Shown: one piece after another, positions 25,417-29,981 of the stretch
Numbering within the stretch: the stretch's first letter is position 1
How the letters are laid out: every line of letters begins with the position of its first letter
Assembly (NCBI GenBank): GCA_910576775.1
Contig: CAJTJV010000034.1
Span: 1-29,981, forward strand
Source: an uncultured Muribaculaceae bacterium
GTDB lineage: Bacteria > Bacteroidota > Bacteroidia > Bacteroidales > Muribaculaceae
Direction: 5' to 3'
DNA length: 29,981 bases
The notes under the pieces: model-generated
The model's database searches: none
The model's input: the letters and a program-made list of their open reading frames with translations, nothing else
Told to the model about the DNA's origin: nothing
Program-made: the position numbers and the translations under genes

Positions 25417-25534
25417 AAAATAATTATTGTTTTTGTAGCCTGTCAATGAATTTTTCCGCGAATTCGAGGGCTCTTATTCATTTATTGTGAAGATTTAAAG
25501 TGTTTTATTGCGGTAGCTTTTTTGTTCGGGGTAT

Positions 25535-25566
25535 AAAAAAAGCTCCGCGGCTGCGGAGCTTTTTTA
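25535..25566. terminator. pckA terminator (bidirectional form)
   Basis: AAAAAAGCTCCGC (25536-25548) and GCGGAGCTTTTTT (25553-25565) form a perfect 13-bp stem with a 4-nt loop. The U-tract serves the leftward pckA gene, whose stop is about 20 nt upstream. Confidence 0.93.
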
Positions 25567-25584
25567 TGGGAATCGGGTCTGGGC

Positions 25585-27228
25585 TTAGAGCTGGGGACCT
25601 GCTGCAACGAGAGCCTTGCCGGCTTCGTTGTTTTCGTATTTCTTGAAATTCTTGATGAAACGTTCTGCAAGGTCTTTGGCCTTTGCATCCCATTCTGCGG
25701 CATTTGCGTAAGTGTCGCGGGGGTCGAGAATCTTGGGATCAACACCGGGGAGTTCGGTAGGGATCTCGAAATTGAAGATGGGGAGTTTCTTTGTGGGAGC
25801 CTTGAGGATGGCGCCGTCGAGGATAGCGTCAATGATGCCGCGTGTATCCTTGATGGAGATACGCTTGCCGGTGCCGTTCCAGCCGGTGTTCACAAGGTAT
25901 GCCTTGGCACCCGATGCCTGCATACGCTTAACGAGTTCTTCAGCGTATTTGGTGGGGTGGAGCTCAAGGAATGCCTGGCCGAAGCATGCGGAGAATGTGG
26001 GAGTCGGTTCGGTGATACCACGTTCTGTACCGGCGAGCTTGGCGGTGAAGCCGCTGAGGAAATAGTATTTTGTCTGTTCTGCGTCGAGGATGCTTACGGG
26101 AGGAAGAACACCGAATGCGTCAGCGCTGAGGAAGATTACGTTCTTTGCGGCGGGGCCGTGGCTGATGGGCTTCACAATCTTTTCGATGAAATCGATAGGA
26201 TAGCTTACGCGGGTGTTTTCGGTGACGCTCTTGTCGGCGAAATCGATTTTGCCTTCTGCGTCGACGGTAACGTTTTCGAGTAGGGCGTTGCGGCGGATGG
26301 CGTTGTAGATGTCGGGCTCGCTTTCTTTGTCGAGGTTGATAACCTTGGCATAGCAGCCGCCTTCGAAATTGAATACGCCGTTGTCGTCCCAGCCGTGTTC
26401 GTCGTCACCGATGAGGAGACGTTTGGGGTCGGTGGAAAGAGTGGTTTTGCCTGTGCCGGAAAGACCGAAGAAGATGGCGGTGTTCTCACCGTTCATGTCG
26501 GTGTTGGCGGAGCAGTGCATGGAAGCGATGCCCTTCAGGGGAAGGAAATAGTTCATCATCGAGAACATGCCTTTCTTCATCTCGCCGCCATACCATGTAT
26601 TGATGATGACCTGCTCGCGGCTTGTGATGTTGAATACAACGGCTGTCTCACTGTTGAGGCCGAGTTCCTTGTAGTTGGTGAGTTTTGCCTTGGAAGCGTT
26701 GTAAACAATGAAATCGGGGGTGAAATTTTCAAGGTCTTCAGCGGTGGGACGGATGAACATGTTGGTTACGAAATGAGCCTGCCATGCTACTTCCATGATG
26801 AAGCGTACAGCCATGCGGGTGTCTTTGTTTGCGCCGCAGAAGCCGTCGACAACATAAAGTTTTTTGCCGGAGAGTTCCTTTACTGCGAGGTCCTTGCAAG
26901 CAGTCCAGGCTTCTTCGGAAGCTTTCTTGTTGTCATTGGGATATTCGGGAGATGTCCACCATACGGTGTCTTTTGATTTCTCGTCGAGAACGATGAATTT
27001 GTCTTTAGGCGAGCGGCCGGTATAGACACCGGTCATAACGTCTACAGCGCCGAGTTCGGTTACAACACCTTTTTCATAGCCTTCGAGTGTAGGAAGGGTC
27101 TCCTGTTCGAAAAGTTCTTCGTAGGTCGGGTTGTAGACAACCTCGGTAGTGCCCTCGATGCCGTATTTGGCCAGGTCGGCTTTGATTTCGGCTAAACGGG
27201 CCTTCTTGATTTCTTCAATCTTGCTCAT
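25585..27228 (-). CDS. pckA: Phosphoenolpyruvate carboxykinase (ATP)
   Basis: This 547-aa enzyme interconverts oxaloacetate plus ATP with PEP, CO2 and ADP. In anaerobic Bacteroidales it usually runs toward CO2 fixation on the way to succinate (family knowledge). Motifs are GRSPKDKF (71-78), the P-loop GLSGTGKTTLS (255-265), the metal-binding LIGDDEHGWDDNGVFNFEGGCYAK (272-295), whose start is the kinase-2 motif, and the adenine-binding region near RGIIDAILDGAI. The length is normal for the ATP-dependent bacterial form. The start at MSKIEEIKKARL leaves an 80-nt leader below a -7 box at 27309-27316. It is monocistronic, with a strong terminator. Confidence 0.97.
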   Translation of the reverse strand: MSKIEEIKKARLAEIKADLAKYGIEGTTEVVYNPTYEELFEQETLPTLEGYEKGVVTELGAVDVMTGVYTGRSPKDKFIVLDEKSKDTVWWTSPEYPNDNKKASEEAWTACKDLAVKELSGKKLYVVDGFCGANKDTRMAVRFIMEVAWQAHFVTNMFIRPTAEDLENFTPDFIVYNASKAKLTNYKELGLNSETAVVFNITSREQVIINTWYGGEMKKGMFSMMNYFLPLKGIASMHCSANTDMNGENTAIFFGLSGTGKTTLSTDPKRLLIGDDEHGWDDNGVFNFEGGCYAKVINLDKESEPDIYNAIRRNALLENVTVDAEGKIDFADKSVTENTRVSYPIDFIEKIVKPISHGPAAKNVIFLSADAFGVLPPVSILDAEQTKYYFLSGFTAKLAGTERGITEPTPTFSACFGQAFLELHPTKYAEELVKRMQASGAKAYLVNTGWNGTGKRISIKDTRGIIDAILDGAILKAPTKKLPIFNFEIPTELPGVDPKILDPRDTYANAAEWDAKAKDLAERFIKNFKKYENNEAGKALVAAGPQL

Positions 27229-27308
27229 GTTGCTTGTGAGAAAAATATTAATTGTTGTGTTTTCTGTTATTGTCTATTCATTGTCGGGCAAACCTTGTTT
27301 ACCGACTG

Positions 27309-27316
27309 CAAAGTTA
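27309..27316 (-). promoter_or_regulatory. -7 box for pckA
   Basis: TAACTTTG on the minus strand matches TAnnTTTG, 80 nt before the pckA ATG. The -33 region is T/A-rich without TTTG at 19 nt; ATTG lies at 22 nt. Confidence 0.5.
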
Positions 27317-27443
27317 GGAAAAATTCCGAGCTTTTTTTCAATTATGGAAAAATTTCTTTATTAATTAAGTTTAAAGAAGCTTTCCTTCATTGTCTTTTTA
27401 TATCCGGCAAGGTGCTTTTGTGCGTCATGCCTCTGTATAACAA

Positions 27444-28811
27444 TTATATATGTGCGCGAGTTCTGCTATGTTTGTCAATTTCCCGAAGCTGGTGCCATAC
27501 AATTGCGATGGTGGCTATTGTAGCCCCGATATCGGAAACCGGAAAGGACATCCACACGCCGTTGAGTCCGCTGATGCGCGGAAGGATGAAAAGCAGTGGG
27601 ATAAGGAAAATCACCTGGCGGAGCAGGCTTACCCATATTGCTTTGGATGCCTGTCCTATACTCTGAAGAAGGGTGGATGATATGATCTGGAAACCTACCA
27701 CAGGGAATGCTGCCAGGCATATGCCGAGAGCACGTTGGGTTGCGTCGAGCAGGTCTTTGTCGCTTGTAAACGCCATGCCGACCTCGCGTGGAAAGATAAA
27801 GCCGAGAATGCCGCCTGTGGCGGTAATTGCAGTTGCGGCGCCTGCGGCGAGGAAATAGGCTTTTTTAAGTCGGTGGTAATTGCCTGCTCCGAAATTATAG
27901 CCTATGATTGGTTGCAGACCCTGGCATATTCCGAGTACCACGGTGACAAGCAGCGATGTAAATGTTATCATGATGCCGGCTGCGCCAATGTCGCGGTACG
28001 TTCCGTAGTGGAGCAAGGTGTTATTGACTATAGCGTTTATGGCGCATCCGGCGAAATTTACGAGTGCCGGCGCCGCGCCGAGGGAGATGATGGCTGTAAA
28101 AATCTTACGGTCTATGCTGAATGTTCCGCGGCGGAAATGGAGGGTGACGTTGCGGCGGAAAAAATGTTTCATTACATAGGCTGCCGATATTGCCATGGCG
28201 ATATTTGTAGCCCATGCGGCGCCGGTTATTCCCCATTCGAAAACATAAATGAATAGTGGATCGAGAACGGTATTTACAATGGCTCCGATCAGCATGGTGT
28301 ACATCGCGCGGCCGGGATAGCCTGTCGAGCGCATGATGTTGTTGAACCCGTATGCGATGTTGGTCAGTAGTAGCCCCGGCAGCAATGGCATCATGTAACC
28401 TCGGGCGTAATGCAATGTAATGTCGTTTGCTCCAAAAAGATGTAGCAGAGGATTCATGAAAACTGCAAACGCGGCTATGTAGATGCCGGCGTTTATCAGA
28501 GTCAGTGTCATGGCATTGCCTAAGATGTGTTCCGCACGCCTTTTATCTCCTTCACCCAGAACAATGGAAATCCGGGCTGACGACCCCACGCCGACGAGTA
28601 CGCCGATGGCTGTCGCGAGGTTCATAATCGGGAAAGTGACGGCAAGGCCGGCGATTGCTTCGGGCCCCACCCACTGGCCGATGAATATGCGGTCGACAAC
28701 ATTGTAGAGAGCCATCACCAGCATTCCCACCACGGCGGGGAGGCTGTATTCCCATAGCAACTTGCCCACCGGAAGGCTGCCGAGACGGTGCAGGCGCGTG
28801 TTATTCTCCAT
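27444..28811 (-). CDS. MATE-family efflux transporter
   Basis: This 455-aa inner-membrane protein has twelve predicted hydrophobic segments in two MATE repeats. The first opens PVGKLLWEYSLPAVVGMLVMALYNVVDRIFIG; the second opens near residue 235 with TAIISLGAAPALVNFAG. This resembles the MepA-like branch that exports cationic drugs using a Na+ or H+ gradient; the actual substrate cannot be read. The start is at MENNTRLHRLG. It lies 17 nt after the terminator of the TPR gene and no promoter box is visible, so it may depend on read-through. No strong terminator is seen downstream. Confidence 0.93.
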   Translation of the reverse strand: MENNTRLHRLGSLPVGKLLWEYSLPAVVGMLVMALYNVVDRIFIGQWVGPEAIAGLAVTFPIMNLATAIGVLVGVGSSARISIVLGEGDKRRAEHILGNAMTLTLINAGIYIAAFAVFMNPLLHLFGANDITLHYARGYMMPLLPGLLLTNIAYGFNNIMRSTGYPGRAMYTMLIGAIVNTVLDPLFIYVFEWGITGAAWATNIAMAISAAYVMKHFFRRNVTLHFRRGTFSIDRKIFTAIISLGAAPALVNFAGCAINAIVNNTLLHYGTYRDIGAAGIMITFTSLLVTVVLGICQGLQPIIGYNFGAGNYHRLKKAYFLAAGAATAITATGGILGFIFPREVGMAFTSDKDLLDATQRALGICLAAFPVVGFQIISSTLLQSIGQASKAIWVSLLRQVIFLIPLLFILPRISGLNGVWMSFPVSDIGATIATIAIVWHQLREIDKHSRTRAHI

Positions 28812-28827
28812 TCTGCTGTTTTCGAGT

Positions 28828-28861
28828 CAAAAAGAAGGCTACCGTTGTGCGGCAGCCTCTT
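28828..28861 (-). terminator. Terminator between the TPR and MATE genes
   Basis: On the minus strand GAGGCTGCCG pairs with CGGTAGCCTTC across a 5-nt loop (one mismatch), then TTTTT. It lies between the TPR stop and the MATE start. Confidence 0.8.
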
Positions 28862-28884
28862 TCTGTTATGACTTGATGAGGAAT

Positions 28885-29535
28885 TTATTCTGCCTTCTGC
28901 GAAGCGAGGGCACGCTCGTAGTATTTCTTGATATCAAGACGTGTGTTGGCTACGTACGAAGGATATTCGTCGATGATTTCCTTGTATGCTTTTGCCTCTG
29001 CCTTGAAATTGCCCTGCGAACGGTAGATGTTGGCTTCCTTGATAAGGATGAACGGGACGATTTCGGGATTCTCGTCGGCTGCGGAGATTGCTTTGGAGTA
29101 ACTCTTGAGAGCCTGGTCGAGTTCGCCGAGGTTCACGTGGCAGTCGCCTGCAAGAGCGTAGACACCGGGAGCTGCAACCTCGTCGTCGAGAGTGCAGTCG
29201 TTGAGATATTCGAGAGCTTCCTTGTATTTTTCCTGACGGTAGAGGCGGATGCCCATTTCGGCTTTGGCGCGGTTTCCGCTCTTGTAGCCCATTTCGGCAA
29301 CTTCCGAGTAACGGGCTGTCGCCACGCTGTCGTTGAGGGCGGCGTCGGCCTTGGCGATGGCTTCGTCAGCCTTCTTGCTGCCGGCCTGTGCTACCATAAT
29401 CCAGATAAGGGCGCCGAGTACACAGATAATCAGTAATACGGAGCATGCCACAAGAGCCTTTTTGTTTTTCTTTGCCTTTTCTACCAAGCCTTCAGCTCCT
29501 TCGAGCTGTTCGGGGGTGGGGGTTGTATTTTCCAT
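28885..29535 (-). CDS. Membrane-anchored tetratricopeptide repeat protein
   Basis: This 216-aa protein has a charged N-terminal segment (1-24), one transmembrane helix (about 25-48, ALVACSVLLIICVLGALIWI) and a periplasmic-side helical region with TPR-like repeats (about 70-200; KEALEYLND, GDCHVNLGELDQALKSYSKA, ANIYRSQGNFKAEAKAYKEI). The layout recalls YfgM-type helpers of periplasmic protein folding, but similarity is only general. The start is MENTTPTPEQLEGAE at 29535; an upstream in-frame ATG would place the start 2 nt above the promoter box's C-end and adds no conserved sequence. A terminator lies 25-55 nt downstream. Confidence 0.8.
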   Translation of the reverse strand: MENTTPTPEQLEGAEGLVEKAKKNKKALVACSVLLIICVLGALIWIMVAQAGSKKADEAIAKADAALNDSVATARYSEVAEMGYKSGNRAKAEMGIRLYRQEKYKEALEYLNDCTLDDEVAAPGVYALAGDCHVNLGELDQALKSYSKAISAADENPEIVPFILIKEANIYRSQGNFKAEAKAYKEIIDEYPSYVANTRLDIKKYYERALASQKAE

Positions 29536-29604
29536 TGCTATGTTTTTATTTTTTTTCGCGTTGCAAATGGCATCCGCCGTTGGCAGATGCACCGTTTCAA
29601 GCTG

Positions 29605-29635
29605 CAAAAATAGCGTATATTTCTATAATTGCGAA
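29605..29635 (-). promoter_or_regulatory. Promoter of the TPR gene
   Basis: On the minus strand TTCG (plus 29632-29635, three of four matches), a 19-nt spacer and TATTTTTG (plus 29605-29612). The leader is about 60 nt. Confidence 0.6.
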
Positions 29636-29981
29636 ATTTCCCACATCTTTTTTACTAAGTTCCCGCTATTTTTACACGGCTCTTTCATTTAAAATTGCGT
29701 TGCCATGTTAGGAGACATGCTATTTTATAGCCAGATTAAAATAGTTGCGGATAGACCTTTTATTCCTGATTTTCAATAAAATAAGCGCTTTACAAATTTG
29801 GCCGAGCGGCAGATTTTTCGTAACTTTATAGATGATAATCAATAAGTTATGAATATAATCAATCCACTTGGCCAAGACGCCTTCGAAAGGCGTGTGCAAG
29901 CCTAATCGCACAGCAAAAGTACACAATAAATCCGACAAAAGAAGCAGCATTCTGGAAGAATTGAGAGCGTTTGCGCACGGC
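29636..29981. other. Right-end intergenic region with inverted repeats, no confident gene
   Basis: AT-rich sequence with no reliable reading frame. It contains the palindrome CTTGGCCAAG (29867-29876), directly followed by a 7-bp hairpin ACGCCTT-CGA-AAGGCGT (29877-29893), and a minus-strand TACTTTTG box (29914-29921). GGCC recurs near GCCGAGCGGC (about 29801-29810). A leftward 76-codon frame (29720-29950) starts upstream of that box and has no recognisable similarity. A small RNA is possible. Confidence 0.4.

Noticed and set aside
28762..29436. Open frame of 224 codons opposite the TPR and MATE genes
   Set aside because: Cys- and Val-rich shadow translation of the minus-strand genes, crossing a terminator.
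29790..29900. tRNA-like pieces: TGGCCGAGCGG resembling a D-arm and CC-TTCGAAA-GG resembling a T-arm
   Set aside because: No pairing acceptor stem, wrong closing pair at 53-61, and no anticodon arm in between.
29720..29950. Leftward 76-codon frame at the right edge
   Set aside because: It overlaps inverted repeats, its only Met lies upstream of the promoter-like box, composition is AT-driven, and no family is recognised.

Overview
The window looks like a piece of a Bacteroidales chromosome, plausibly Muribaculaceae or a close relative; the family-level placement is inference. The supporting signs are: starts without Shine-Dalgarno sites; repeated matches to the Bacteroidetes promoter (TTTG, about 19 nt, TAnnTTTG); lipoproteins with acidic residues after the lipobox Cys; four large secreted proteins ending in type IX secretion system (T9SS) type A C-terminal domains; and a PorX-type response regulator. 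Almost all coding sequence is housekeeping or cell-surface. I see no insertion sequence, prophage, CRISPR array, complete tRNA or broken gene.

Layout. 1-110: 3' part of a 5S rRNA and its terminator, i.e. the end of an rRNA operon. 106-1479: recA with two good promoters and a terminator. 1480-1782: non-coding, with a perfect 14-bp hairpin and repeated ATTTGTAA motifs. 1783-4812: a 1009-aa T9SS cargo protein, convergent across a bidirectional terminator with a leftward unit pgi-murI-yncE-like (4881-8240). 8392-17193: three leftward genes for large T9SS cargo: a tandem-repeat/propeller protein, a propeller-FN3-jellyroll protein, and an endonuclease I fused to adhesin-like modules. They lie directly downstream of dnaX (17243-19036). 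19194-21897: leftward porX-tsaE-birA with 4-nt overlaps. 22056-23714: an AspT/YidE-type transporter. 23886-25294: a lipocalin-like lipoprotein and a small outer-membrane beta-barrel protein. 25585-27228: pckA. 27444-28811: a MATE transporter. 28885-29535: a membrane-anchored TPR protein. The last ~445 bp hold a promoter and several inverted repeats but no convincing gene.

How the parts fit. PorX is the known regulator of T9SS in Porphyromonas, and four T9SS cargo genes lie within 20 kb of it here. The T9SS core machinery, PorY and SigP are not in the window. The most distinctive theme is a locus for exported, probably surface-attached proteins: a nuclease, two paralogous jellyroll/FN3 proteins and a propeller protein, interleaved with core genes (dnaX, pgi, murI). 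pgi, murI and pckA serve central carbon and cell-wall metabolism; recA and dnaX serve DNA repair and replication; tsaE serves tRNA t6A modification; birA serves biotinylation.

I did not find a clear new defence or mobile system. The best candidates for a second look are the T9SS-exported nuclease and its neighbours, the paralogous cargo pair, the orphan BtuG-like propeller, and several structured leaders and possible small RNAs.
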